From contig NZ_CP017688.1 in NCBI RefSeq assembly GCF_001831475.1, positions 310,001 through 374,000 on the forward strand: DNA of 64,000 nucleotides, in the 5' to 3' direction. This DNA comes from Flavobacterium crassostreae (GTDB lineage Bacteria; Bacteroidota; Bacteroidia; Flavobacteriales; Flavobacteriaceae). How positions within the stretch are numbered: the first letter of the stretch is position 1; each line of letters begins with the position of its first letter. The notes below the pieces were generated by a model. That model was not told the DNA's origin, ran no database searches, and saw only the letters and a list, made by a program, of their open reading frames with translations. The position numbers and the translations under genes were made by a program. This document shows positions 36,843 to 45,470 of this stretch, piece by piece.

Positions 36843-39617
36843 CTAATTAAATAGATTTTTGTCAAAAACCATTCGGATGGCATCTGCTTGTCGGCGTTTT
36901 GCTCTTGTGGAGCTTCCGGATGCAGGTGCTGAATAGGCTTTTAAGGAGGCTAATCTCCATTTTATTAGATTGAAATTCATTAGCATGTAGCTGTAGGCTC
37001 CCATGTTTTTTGGCTCTTCTTGTGCCCAAACGTAATCGTCGGCGTTGGGATATTGGGCTATTATTGCTTTTAGTTGTTCTACTGGTAATGGAAATAGTTG
37101 TTCTATTCTAACTACTGCTACGTCTTTTCGGCCGTTGTTTTCTCTTTCGGCTGTGATGTCATAGTAAAATTTACCGGTACAGAATACGAGTGTTTTTACG
37201 TCTGCTTTGGCTACGGTGCTGTCATCTATGGTTTCTTGAAAGCTGCCGTTGGCTAGTTCTTCAATACTGGAAACGCATCTTGGGTCCCGCAACAAACTCT
37301 TTGGGGTAAACACGATTAAGGGTTTACGGAAGTTTGTTTTCATTTGTCTACGCAAGAGGTGGAAAAAGTTGGCTGGGGTGGTACAATCTGCTACAAACAT
37401 GTTGTGTCTGGCGCAAAGTTGTAGGTAACGTTCCATTCTTGCGGAGGAGTGTTCTGCTCCTTGCCCTTCGTAGCCGTGTGGTAGCAATAGTACGATTCCG
37501 TTTTGGTTGTTCCACTTGTCTTCGCCACAGGAAATGTATTGGTCAATCATGATTTGTGCGCCATTGGAGAAATCTCCAAATTGTGCTTCCCAGATGGTTA
37601 GGGTATTGGGGTTTGCTAAGGCGTATCCGTAGTCAAAACCTAGCACGCCGTATTCTGATAATAGGGAGTTATAGATGTTGAATTTTCCTTTTTTGTTTTC
37701 TAGGCTATTGATTAGAAGCACTTCTTCTTCGGAGTCTTCTACTTTTACTACGGCATGACGGTGCGAGAAGGTGCCTCGTTCTACGTCTTGCCCTGATATT
37801 CTGACATCGTAGCCTTCTTGCAATAAGGAACCGTAGGCTAGGTGTTCTGCCATTCCCCAGTCTAATTTATCGGTTTCAAAAAACATGGTTTTTCGATCGT
37901 TGATTAGTTTCTGGATTTTTTTGATAAATTTTTTGTCTGCTGGTAGGTTGCAAACTGCATTGGCTACTTGTGTTAACCCTTCTTTGGAGTAAGAGGTAAC
38001 TACTTTTTGTAACATTTTTTGGTCTGAGACTTGTTCAAAACCTAACCACTCATTTTTCATAAATGGGGTAATGATGGTCAAGTCTTTTTTACGTGAAGCC
38101 TCGAGGTTTTGTTCCATGTTGGATTTGTACTCTACCTCTAGTGCGTTTACATAACTTGCGTCTATTACTCCTGCGGAGAGTAGTTTTTCTGCATAAAGAT
38201 CCCTTGGGTTTTTATGCTTTGCTATAATTTTGTATAAAACGGGTTGGGTAAAACGTGGCTCGTCTCCTTCGTTATGGCCGTATTTTCGGTATCCAAGTAG
38301 GTCAATAAATACGTCTCGCCCAAATTGCATTCTAAAATCTAATGCAAAATTCATGGCGTGTACTACTGCTTCGGCATCGTCTGCGTTAACATGCAATACC
38401 GGAGATAGGGTTACTTTGGCTACATCGGTACAGTAGGTTGAGGAACGGGCATCAAGGTAGTTGGTTGTAAAACCTACTTGGTTGTTGATCACAATGTGTA
38501 TGGTTCCTCCGGTTTTGTAACCGTCTAGTTGTGCCATCTGGATGATTTCGTACAAAATACCTTGTCCTGCTATGGCTGCGTCTCCGTGAACGGCTATTGG
38601 CAGTACTTTTGAAAAATCTTCTGGAAAATATTTATCTTGTTTTGCTCTTGTAATTCCTTCTATAACGGCACCTACTGTTTCTAGGTGGGAAGGATTTGGG
38701 GCAAGATTGATGTTTATTTTTTTTCCGGTGCTGGTAATTTTGTCTGCGGTTAGCCCTAGGTGGTATTTTACGTCTCCATCAAAGTATTCTTGGTCATAAT
38801 CTTTGCCGTCAAACTCTCCGAAGATATCTTGCGTAGATTTGCCAAAGATGTTTGCCAGGATATTTAATCTTCCTCGGTGTGCCATTCCCATTACAAATTG
38901 CTCTACCCCTTTTTCGGCGGCATTTTCTATCAGGATGTCTAAGGCAGGAATAATGGATTCTCCACCTTCTAATGAAAATCGTTTTTGTCCTACATATTTG
39001 GTATGCAAGAAATTTTCAAAAGAAACGGCCTGATTTAATTTGTTTAAAATGGTTTTCTTTTGTACTACCGAAAAATCAGGTTGGTTGTCATTGGTGCCTA
39101 CTTTTTCTTGAATCCATTTTACAATTTCTGGCTTACGGATATATGTGTACTCCACACCAATATGTTGGCAGTAGATGGCATCTAAGTGTTTGATGATATC
39201 TGCTAACGAACAAGGTGCTTTGCCTATAATTTTGGCTGCGTCAAAAATGGTATTCAAATCTGTGCTGGCAAGTCCAAAATTAGCAATATCTAAGTTTGGC
39301 TCAAAGGTTCTTCTGTCTCTCACTGGGTTTGTTTTGGTAAACAAATGCCCACGAGAACGGTAGCCTTCTATTAGTTTTAGTACATTAAACTCCTTTTGAA
39401 GTTTTTGAGAAATCTCAGCGTAGTCAACAGAGCTTAAAGACTCATTGGCTGGATGCTGTACCAGATTTTCGCTGTTATACGTTTCCATTCCAAAGTCAAA
39501 ACCTTGAAAAAAACTTCTCCAGCTTGGCTCTACGCTATCTGGATTCTCTAAGTACTGATCGTATAGTTGTGCAAAAAATGCGGTATGTGCTGCGTTTAAA
39601 AATGAAAACCTATCCAT
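36843..39617 (-). CDS. sucA: 2-oxoglutarate dehydrogenase E1 component
   Basis: 924 residues, normal length. Thiamine diphosphate enzyme that decarboxylates 2-oxoglutarate and loads succinyl onto the E2 lipoyl arm. Seen are the N-terminal YDQYLENPDSVEPSWRSFF, the VMGMAHRGRLNILANI block, HGDAAIAGQG, and the late HGYEGQGAEHSSARMERYLQ of the transketolase-like domain. A possible -7 box TACTTTTG (39656-39663, minus strand) lies upstream, without a clear TTG partner. It is followed by sucB. Confidence 0.96.
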   Translation of the reverse strand: MDRFSFLNAAHTAFFAQLYDQYLENPDSVEPSWRSFFQGFDFGMETYNSENLVQHPANESLSSVDYAEISQKLQKEFNVLKLIEGYRSRGHLFTKTNPVRDRRTFEPNLDIANFGLASTDLNTIFDAAKIIGKAPCSLADIIKHLDAIYCQHIGVEYTYIRKPEIVKWIQEKVGTNDNQPDFSVVQKKTILNKLNQAVSFENFLHTKYVGQKRFSLEGGESIIPALDILIENAAEKGVEQFVMGMAHRGRLNILANIFGKSTQDIFGEFDGKDYDQEYFDGDVKYHLGLTADKITSTGKKININLAPNPSHLETVGAVIEGITRAKQDKYFPEDFSKVLPIAVHGDAAIAGQGILYEIIQMAQLDGYKTGGTIHIVINNQVGFTTNYLDARSSTYCTDVAKVTLSPVLHVNADDAEAVVHAMNFALDFRMQFGRDVFIDLLGYRKYGHNEGDEPRFTQPVLYKIIAKHKNPRDLYAEKLLSAGVIDASYVNALEVEYKSNMEQNLEASRKKDLTIITPFMKNEWLGFEQVSDQKMLQKVVTSYSKEGLTQVANAVCNLPADKKFIKKIQKLINDRKTMFFETDKLDWGMAEHLAYGSLLQEGYDVRISGQDVERGTFSHRHAVVKVEDSEEEVLLINSLENKKGKFNIYNSLLSEYGVLGFDYGYALANPNTLTIWEAQFGDFSNGAQIMIDQYISCGEDKWNNQNGIVLLLPHGYEGQGAEHSSARMERYLQLCARHNMFVADCTTPANFFHLLRRQMKTNFRKPLIVFTPKSLLRDPRCVSSIEELANGSFQETIDDSTVAKADVKTLVFCTGKFYYDITAERENNGRKDVAVVRIEQLFPLPVEQLKAIIAQYPNADDYVWAQEEPKNMGAYSYMLMNFNLIKWRLASLKAYSAPASGSSTRAKRRQADAIRMVFDKNLFN

Positions 39618-39734
39618 AATATTTAGTGAATATACTTTTTGTTAAAATAGTTTCGCAAAAGTACAATAATCAACTATATTTACATTTATTTTAAGTTACT
39701 TTTATGTGTTAAAATGTTAAAAATATAAATACTT

Positions 39735-40280
39735 ATGAGAAATAACCCGCTTTACACCTACTTAAGACCCTTTTTACTGGTTGCTATACTATTTATTTTT
39801 AATGGCGTAGTAGCGCAAAATAAAAGCACAACACCCAAGCCTAAAAGTGTTTTTTGGCAAAAAGTACAATTTGGAGGTGGTATTGGTCTTGGTTTGGGTA
39901 CTGGATATACGGATATTTCTTTAGCTCCAAGTGCCATTTACAATCGCAACCAATATGTATCTCTAGGGGTTGGCGCACAGTACAGTTATGCAAGCCAAAA
40001 AAACGTGTATAATTCTCATTTGTATGGCGGCAGTATTATTGCCTTATGCAATCCCATCGAAAAAATACAACTTTCTGCAGAATTAGAGCAATTAAGAGTA
40101 AATGTTACGGTTAGTAATCCTGAAAAAATATCGGATAATTTTTGGAATACCGGTTTGTTTTTGGGCGCAGGATACCGCACCAATAATGTTACCGTTGGCG
40201 CACGCTATAATGTATTGCACGACAGCAGCAAGAGGGTTTATAACAATGCGTTTCTACCATTTGTTAGGGTATATTTTTAA
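39735..40280 (+). CDS. Small outer-membrane-like beta-barrel protein, function unknown
   Basis: 181 residues. A signal peptide (to VVAQ, about residue 28) is followed by alternating amphipathic strands (FGGGIGLGLGTGYTDISLAPSA, YVSLGVGAQYSYAS, HLYGGSIIAL, IQLSAELEQLRVNV, WNTGLFLGAGYRTN, NVTVGARYNVLHD) ending in VRVYF. The C-terminal aromatic residue and strand pattern fit an eight-stranded outer-membrane barrel. It is divergent from sucA. I do not recognise a function. I recall relatives labelled as alpha-ketoglutarate decarboxylase, which the sequence does not support and may come from the neighbour sucA. Confidence 0.7.
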   Translation: MRNNPLYTYLRPFLLVAILFIFNGVVAQNKSTTPKPKSVFWQKVQFGGGIGLGLGTGYTDISLAPSAIYNRNQYVSLGVGAQYSYASQKNVYNSHLYGGSIIALCNPIEKIQLSAELEQLRVNVTVSNPEKISDNFWNTGLFLGAGYRTNNVTVGARYNVLHDSSKRVYNNAFLPFVRVYF

Positions 40281-40287
40281 AACTAAT

Positions 40288-40638
40288 TTAGTAGTTGTTT
40301 TTAAACCATACTTTTTGCCATTCTCTCTTTAAAACCAAATAACAAACTTGTTCGGACAAGGCTACTAGATCCGAACCATCTAGTTTTTTAACCTCTTCTT
40401 CGGCCACATCTATAATATAGAGTAGGTTTAAATATTCGGCAAACTTGTACTGTAGCAGCCTATAGATTTTTTCGTGTAATTGAATTTTTAATTCCATTGG
40501 CGAAGTACTCGCTGGAAAATCAATAGCCTCATTGGCCAAATTAAAATCCTTATTAATTTGCGCTAACAACTTAACATACAACGACTGCGAAGTTGCTTCC
40601 TGGAGCAACAAATCCGTATTTATAGGAGCTACAAACAT
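40288..40638 (-). CDS. Hypothetical protein, mostly helical
   Basis: 116 residues, not recognised. There is no signal peptide or membrane helix. The sequence is rich in predicted amphipathic helices (DLLLQEATSQSLYVKLLAQI, LQYKFAEYLNLLYIID, LSEQVCYLVLKREWQKVWF). It is convergent with the barrel gene, with 7 bases between the two stops, and lies 79 bases downstream of the polyprenyl synthase on the same strand. The codon use looks like that of its neighbours and the frame is intact, so it is probably a real, lineage-specific gene. Confidence 0.65.
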   Translation of the reverse strand: MFVAPINTDLLLQEATSQSLYVKLLAQINKDFNLANEAIDFPASTSPMELKIQLHEKIYRLLQYKFAEYLNLLYIIDVAEEEVKKLDGSDLVALSEQVCYLVLKREWQKVWFKNNY

Positions 40639-40717
40639 ACTTTTTATTTGAATGAAAAATTACAATCAATTGTGCTATCTAAAGCAGCGATCTCTTTTGC
40701 ATTGTATTGGGTTATAC

Positions 40718-41692
40718 TTAGACGCTTCTTTGCATTAGGTTGGTCCCAAATGTTTTCAAAATTTCTTTTTTATCGCTACCAATATTCATTTTATCTAGCG
40801 TTTCAAAAGCTTTAAAAGTATATTCTTGTATGGCCTCTTGGGTAGCTTTGGAGGCACCAGAGTTTATAAAAATCTCTTTTACTTTGTTGATTTTTTCAGA
40901 ATTAGATTCGGGCATAGATGCAAACCAATCTTGCAACTCTCTCCCAACGGAGTCCGAAGAAAATTCTAGAGCCTTGAGATACAAATAGGTTTTTTTGTTT
41001 TCAATAATATCACCACCTACTTGTTTGCCAAAGGTAGCAGGATCCCCAAAGGCGTCTAAATAATCGTCTTGTAACTGAAAAGCCAACCCTAGATTAAGTC
41101 CAAATTCGTAAATCAAAACAGCATTCTGCTCTGACGCTCCGGCAACAATAGCTCCCATTTTCATGGCTGCAGCAACTAGAACGGCTGTTTTATATTCAAT
41201 CATTTTGAGATAGGCCGCAATTGTAACATCCGTACGTGTCTCAAAATCCACATCCCATTGTTGGCCTTCGCAAACTTCGAGAGCTGTTTTGCTAAACAGT
41301 TGCGCTAGTTGCATAAACACTACTGGCTCATATTGCTCAAAATATTGGTAGGCTAATATTAGCATGGCATCTCCAGACAAAATACCCGTATTGAGATCCC
41401 ATTTTTCATGCACTGTGATGGACCCTCGTCGTAAAGGTGCCGCATCCATAATATCGTCATGAACTAACGAAAAGTTATGAAACACCTCTACCGCCATAGC
41501 CGCCGGAAGTGCTTTGACGCAATCCGCATCAAAAACCTCTGCTGCCATTAAGGTCAAAACGGGACGCATTCTTTTGCCTCCCAGACTTAAGATATACGTT
41601 ATGGGATCATAGAGATTTTTGGGCTCTCTAACAATAGACTGTTTTTTTAGATAGCTAATAAAGAGGTTTTGGTATTGATCAATAGCCTGCAT
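40718..41692 (-). CDS. Trans-type polyprenyl diphosphate synthase
   Basis: 324 residues. The first Asp-rich motif is LVHDDIMDAAPLRRG and the second LQDDYLDAFGD; GGKRMRP near the N-terminus is also family-typical. The enzyme condenses isopentenyl diphosphate with an allylic primer. In flavobacteria the long-chain form would supply the menaquinone side chain or undecaprenyl precursors, but chain length cannot be told with confidence from the sequence. It is divergent from the YceI gene. Confidence 0.9.
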   Translation of the reverse strand: MQAIDQYQNLFISYLKKQSIVREPKNLYDPITYILSLGGKRMRPVLTLMAAEVFDADCVKALPAAMAVEVFHNFSLVHDDIMDAAPLRRGSITVHEKWDLNTGILSGDAMLILAYQYFEQYEPVVFMQLAQLFSKTALEVCEGQQWDVDFETRTDVTIAAYLKMIEYKTAVLVAAAMKMGAIVAGASEQNAVLIYEFGLNLGLAFQLQDDYLDAFGDPATFGKQVGGDIIENKKTYLYLKALEFSSDSVGRELQDWFASMPESNSEKINKVKEIFINSGASKATQEAIQEYTFKAFETLDKMNIGSDKKEILKTFGTNLMQRSV

Positions 41693-41789
41693 AAAATTAA
41701 TTTTCGGCTAATTTACAGCATTCACCTTTGATTACAAATTACTTCTCTTAACTAAATGTTAAAAAAACGTAATAATACTGGAAACTATT

Positions 41790-41819
41790 TTGGTGTTAAA
41801 AGTTTCCTGCTTACTTTTG
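41790..41819 (+). promoter_or_regulatory. Promoter of the yceI-tetR-efflux operon
   Basis: TTG (41790-41792), 19 bases, then TACTTTTG (41812-41819). The YceI ATG is at 41853, so the leader is about 28 bases. The adjacent TetR regulator is the likely repressor; no clear inverted operator was picked out. Confidence 0.7.
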
Positions 41820-41852
41820 CAGCAGCATAATTCATTTTAGATTTAAACAACA

Positions 41853-42395
41853 ATGATACACACCCTACCGATAGCGCCTACAAAATGGTGGATTGACCCC
41901 ATTCAATCTGACGTTTTAATCAAAGCAAGACACAGCGTAGTTGCTTACATATCAGGATCTTTGAATAAATTTTCAGGTTACATTGACGTACAAGACAACC
42001 AAGTGCAAGATGCTTCTATAGAATTTATTTTGGATATAAAAAACCAAGCTATTGCACTAGAGAATGTAGATGGCCCAATGCTTTCAAACGACTACCTAGA
42101 TACCGACGGGTTCCCGTTTGTTAGCTTTAAATCGTTGTCTTTTCAAAAAATAAACCCGCATATCAATTTTTTGAAAGGGGCTCTTACTATCAACAATACC
42201 ACCAAAATAGTAGAGCTTGAAGCAGAATTGCTGGACATTAAAACCTGCAACGGCAGCCAGAAAGCTTTATTTGAGATAACAGGAAAGATTAATCGGAAAG
42301 ATTTTCAACTCACAACCAATTCGTACAAACAGGCTGGAGGTATTGTTTTAGGTCCAGATGTGAAGCTTATTGCAAACTTAGAATTCACGGTTTAA
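41853..42395 (+). CDS. YceI-like lipocalin-fold protein without signal peptide
   Basis: 180 residues. YceI pattern: WWIDPIQSDVLIKARHSVVAYISGSLNKFSGYI, IEFILDIKNQAI, DYLDTDGFPFVSFKSLSF, LTINNTTKIVELEAELLD. Members bind isoprenoid quinones or similar lipids in an open barrel, usually in the periplasm. Here the N-terminus lacks a signal peptide, so the protein appears cytoplasmic. It heads an operon with a TetR regulator and an RND efflux pump and is 10 bases upstream of tetR. Confidence 0.9.
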   Translation: MIHTLPIAPTKWWIDPIQSDVLIKARHSVVAYISGSLNKFSGYIDVQDNQVQDASIEFILDIKNQAIALENVDGPMLSNDYLDTDGFPFVSFKSLSFQKINPHINFLKGALTINNTTKIVELEAELLDIKTCNGSQKALFEITGKINRKDFQLTTNSYKQAGGIVLGPDVKLIANLEFTV

Positions 42396-42405
42396 ACCAC
42401 AGATT

Positions 42406-43002
42406 ATGAAAGAGAAAATAATAGCCAAAGCAAGTGAATTGTTTTTAAAATTTGGTTTTAAAAGCATCACAATGGATGACATAGCAACCGAAATGTGTAT
42501 TTCTAAAAAAACGATCTACAAATATTTTTGTAACAAAGAACTGCTCATTGAAGAAAGTACTAATTTTATACAAAAAGAAATTCATCAAATTATTGAGACC
42601 ATCACCATTCAAAATCACAATGCCATTGAAGAGAATTTTGAAATACGAAAAATGTTTAAAGAAATGTTTAAATCTGCCGAGAATTCTCCGGTATACCAAT
42701 TAAAGAAACATTATCCAGAAATTTATGAAAAAGTGATTCTCAATGAAATAAACCAATGCGATTCTATCTTTAGAAAAAACATACAAGAAGGCATCAAACA
42801 AGGATTATACAGAAACACTATAAATATTGACCATTACACCAAATTTTATTACAATCTTATTTTTAGCATCAAAGGAAGCACTAGCTCTGAAAAGGAGGGA
42901 CAGCAATTAGAACTAGAAATATTAGAATACCACACTAGAGCCATGGCTACAGAAAAAGGAATAATTGAACTAGAGAAACACTTACTTAATTCTAACAAAT
43001 AA
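42406..43002 (+). CDS. TetR/AcrR family transcriptional regulator
   Basis: 198 residues. The N-terminal helix-turn-helix is ASELFLKFGFKSITMDDIAT...CISKKTIYKYFCNKELLIEE, with the usual KTIYKYF recognition helix. The C-terminal ligand domain is all-helical and diverges from better-known members. By position it should control the efflux genes that follow. Its stop codon overlaps the tolC-like start (TAATG), so the two are translationally coupled. Confidence 0.93.
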   Translation: MKEKIIAKASELFLKFGFKSITMDDIATEMCISKKTIYKYFCNKELLIEESTNFIQKEIHQIIETITIQNHNAIEENFEIRKMFKEMFKSAENSPVYQLKKHYPEIYEKVILNEINQCDSIFRKNIQEGIKQGLYRNTINIDHYTKFYYNLIFSIKGSTSSEKEGQQLELEILEYHTRAMATEKGIIELEKHLLNSNK

Positions 43003-44342
43003 TGAAAAAATTAATTTTAATAGCTCTCTTAACTTTGGCACTACCAGCCCGATCCCAAGAGACAAAGTCTTTGACGCTAAAAGAGGCCATAAACTATGCT
43101 TTAGAGAACAAAGCCGATGCCCAAAAAGCCAAACTCAAAGTAGAAAATAGCACTTATCAAATCCAAGAAGTGCGCTCCAGAGCCCTACCACACATTAGCG
43201 CCAACGGAACCCTAACCTACAACCCCATATTACAAACTACCGTTATTGACGGAGCCAGTTTTGGCGCACCAGGAACCAACATTCAGGCTGCCTTTGGTCA
43301 AAAATGGAATTCAACAGCCGGAATTGGACTTACACAAACTCTATTTGACCAATCGGTATTTACTGGTTTAAAAGCTGCCCGAACCACCCGAGCATTTTAT
43401 CAGATAAACGCACAACTCACCGAGGAGCAAATAATAGAACGCGTAGCCAATAATTATTACGGGGTTTATGTACAAAGACAGAATCTTACCGTAATAGATA
43501 TCACTTATAAAAACACCGTAAAGGTTAAAAATATCATCCAAGGACAATATGACAACGGATTGGCCAAAAAAATTGATTTGGATCGGATTTTAGTAAAAAT
43601 ATCCAACATAAGTACCCAACGCCAACAGGTCCTGAACGCAGTACAACTGCAAGAAAATGCGTTAAAATTTTATATGGGTATGCCAATTGCTACTCCAATT
43701 GAAATTCCGCAGACGGAATTTGAAATCACACCACAAGCATTCACTGAAAACCCCAATACCGAAACCCGAACGGAATTTCAGTTATTAAAAAAACAAGAGC
43801 AGTTATTAGAGTTCCAGAAAAAATCCGTTCTAGCTGCCTACTACCCCACTTTGGCTCTTTCTGCAGGATATAATTATATTGGTCAAGGACCAAAAATACC
43901 TTGGGGAGCCAAACCTAGTGATGGCGTCTATTGGTCCGACTTTTCTTCTATTGGTTTAAACCTAAGAGTGCCTATATTTTCTGGTTTTGACACCCGTTCC
44001 AAAGTCCGAAAAGCAGACGTAGAATTGCGCTCCATCAAAGCAGATTTGACGGATACAAAGCTGGCGCTAGACTTAGCTTTTGCCAATGCAAAAACGCAGA
44101 TCAACAATAGCATTAGTACCATCAACAATCAAAAAAGCAACGTGCAACTGGCTCAAGAAGTCTTAAGCAATACCAAAAACAATTACATCCAAGGACTAAC
44201 CTCTTTGACAGACATGCTGGATGCCGAAAACGCATTCACAGAGGCTCAAAACAATTATACTGCTGCATTATTAGATTATAAACTAGCCGAAATTCAATTA
44301 ATTAAATCCAAAGGAGAACTTAAAACACTTTTAAACAACTAA
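43002..44342 (+). CDS. TolC-family outer membrane efflux protein
   Basis: 446 residues. A signal peptide (MKKLILIALLTLALPARSQ) is followed by the family repeat start SLTLKEAINYALENK. Two similar halves follow, each with an outer-membrane hairpin and long coiled helices; the second ends LTDMLDAENAFTEAQNNYTAALLDYKLAEIQLIKSKG. It forms the outer-membrane channel for the RND pump encoded downstream. Its start overlaps the tetR stop; the next gene begins 1 base after its own stop. Confidence 0.93.
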   Translation: MKKLILIALLTLALPARSQETKSLTLKEAINYALENKADAQKAKLKVENSTYQIQEVRSRALPHISANGTLTYNPILQTTVIDGASFGAPGTNIQAAFGQKWNSTAGIGLTQTLFDQSVFTGLKAARTTRAFYQINAQLTEEQIIERVANNYYGVYVQRQNLTVIDITYKNTVKVKNIIQGQYDNGLAKKIDLDRILVKISNISTQRQQVLNAVQLQENALKFYMGMPIATPIEIPQTEFEITPQAFTENPNTETRTEFQLLKKQEQLLEFQKKSVLAAYYPTLALSAGYNYIGQGPKIPWGAKPSDGVYWSDFSSIGLNLRVPIFSGFDTRSKVRKADVELRSIKADLTDTKLALDLAFANAKTQINNSISTINNQKSNVQLAQEVLSNTKNNYIQGLTSLTDMLDAENAFTEAQNNYTAALLDYKLAEIQLIKSKGELKTLLNN

Positions 44343-44343
44343 C

Positions 44344-45408
44344 ATGAAAAAGAATTTAACAATAGCACTTGTAATTATTGCCATTCTAGGGGTAATTGGT
44401 TTCGTTTTAACAAACAACAAGAAAGAAAACAAGGCAAAAACAGACATAGTAGCACAAAAAAATGCTGCCGTATCTGTAAAAACCACTGCCGTAAAAACAG
44501 AAGCAGTTACCACAGACTTTGTTGCCAACGGTAATTTTGAACCCACTCAAGAACTAACCCTTGCCGCCGAAAAATCCGGAAAAGTAGTACGTATTTTAGT
44601 AAAAGAAGGCGACTATGTGAATGTAGGACAAACGTTACTTATTGTTAGAAGTGACGTAATCAATGTAAATGCTCAAACTGCACAAGCAGCTTTTAGTAAT
44701 GCACAAGCGGATTATTCAAGATACGAAAATGCTTACAAAACCGGTGGAGTTACAAAACAACAACTAGACCAAGCCAAATTAGCCTTAACCAATGCTGGAG
44801 CAAACCTAAAACAAGCCAACATTAGCGTAGGAGACACTAGAGTAAAAGCACCAATAAAAGGGTTTATAAACAAGCGATTTATTGAACCTGGATCTGTTTT
44901 GACTGGCATGCCTGCAACACCGATGTTTGAAATTGTAGATGTTTCTAAACTAAAACTACAGGTTGCCGTAAACGAAACCCAAGTTACTAGTCTAAAGATA
45001 GGTACGTCAGTAAAGGTAACTGCAAGTGTATTTCCGGATAAAGCATTTGACGGAAAAATTACTTTTATAGCCACAAAGGCAGATGAGCGTCTCAATTTTG
45101 TGGTAGAAATAGAAATAGAAAACAATGCTAATGCTAATTTAAAAGCAGGAATGTACGGTACTGCTAATTTTGCTTCTAAACAAAAACAAGAGCTAAAAGT
45201 AGTTCCAAGAAATGCTTTTGTAGGCAGCGTGAGTAGCAACAAAGTATTTGTGGTCGAAAATGGCAAAGCCAAATTAAAAACCGTAGTTGCTGGCAGAATA
45301 CTAGGCAATCAAGTAGAAATTGTAGATGGATTAGCCAATGGAGAACTAGTAATTACCACCGGGCAAATCAACCTACAAGATGGTAGCTCAGTAGAAATTA
45401 TAAAATAA
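44344..45408 (+). CDS. RND efflux periplasmic adaptor (membrane fusion protein)
   Basis: 354 residues. One N-terminal membrane helix (LTIALVIIAILGVIGFVL) is followed by a barrel-sandwich domain (ELTLAAEKSGKVVRILVKEG, VNVGQTLL), a short coiled hairpin, the second half DTRVKAPIKGFINKRFIEPG, a beta-barrel domain, and a membrane-proximal domain ending DGLANGELVITTGQINLQDG. There is no lipobox, so it is anchored by the helix. It links the RND permease to the TolC-like channel. Confidence 0.93.
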   Translation: MKKNLTIALVIIAILGVIGFVLTNNKKENKAKTDIVAQKNAAVSVKTTAVKTEAVTTDFVANGNFEPTQELTLAAEKSGKVVRILVKEGDYVNVGQTLLIVRSDVINVNAQTAQAAFSNAQADYSRYENAYKTGGVTKQQLDQAKLALTNAGANLKQANISVGDTRVKAPIKGFINKRFIEPGSVLTGMPATPMFEIVDVSKLKLQVAVNETQVTSLKIGTSVKVTASVFPDKAFDGKITFIATKADERLNFVVEIEIENNANANLKAGMYGTANFASKQKQELKVVPRNAFVGSVSSNKVFVVENGKAKLKTVVAGRILGNQVEIVDGLANGELVITTGQINLQDGSSVEIIK

Positions 45409-45470
45409 TTTAAGCGCACTCAAAACACCGCATTTTGGAGAATGCCTTAAATTAAACAAAACAAAAATAT

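Noticed and set aside
44733..45308. A 191-codon minus-strand frame opposite the efflux adaptor
   Set aside because: Antisense to a well-supported adaptor gene; no motif.
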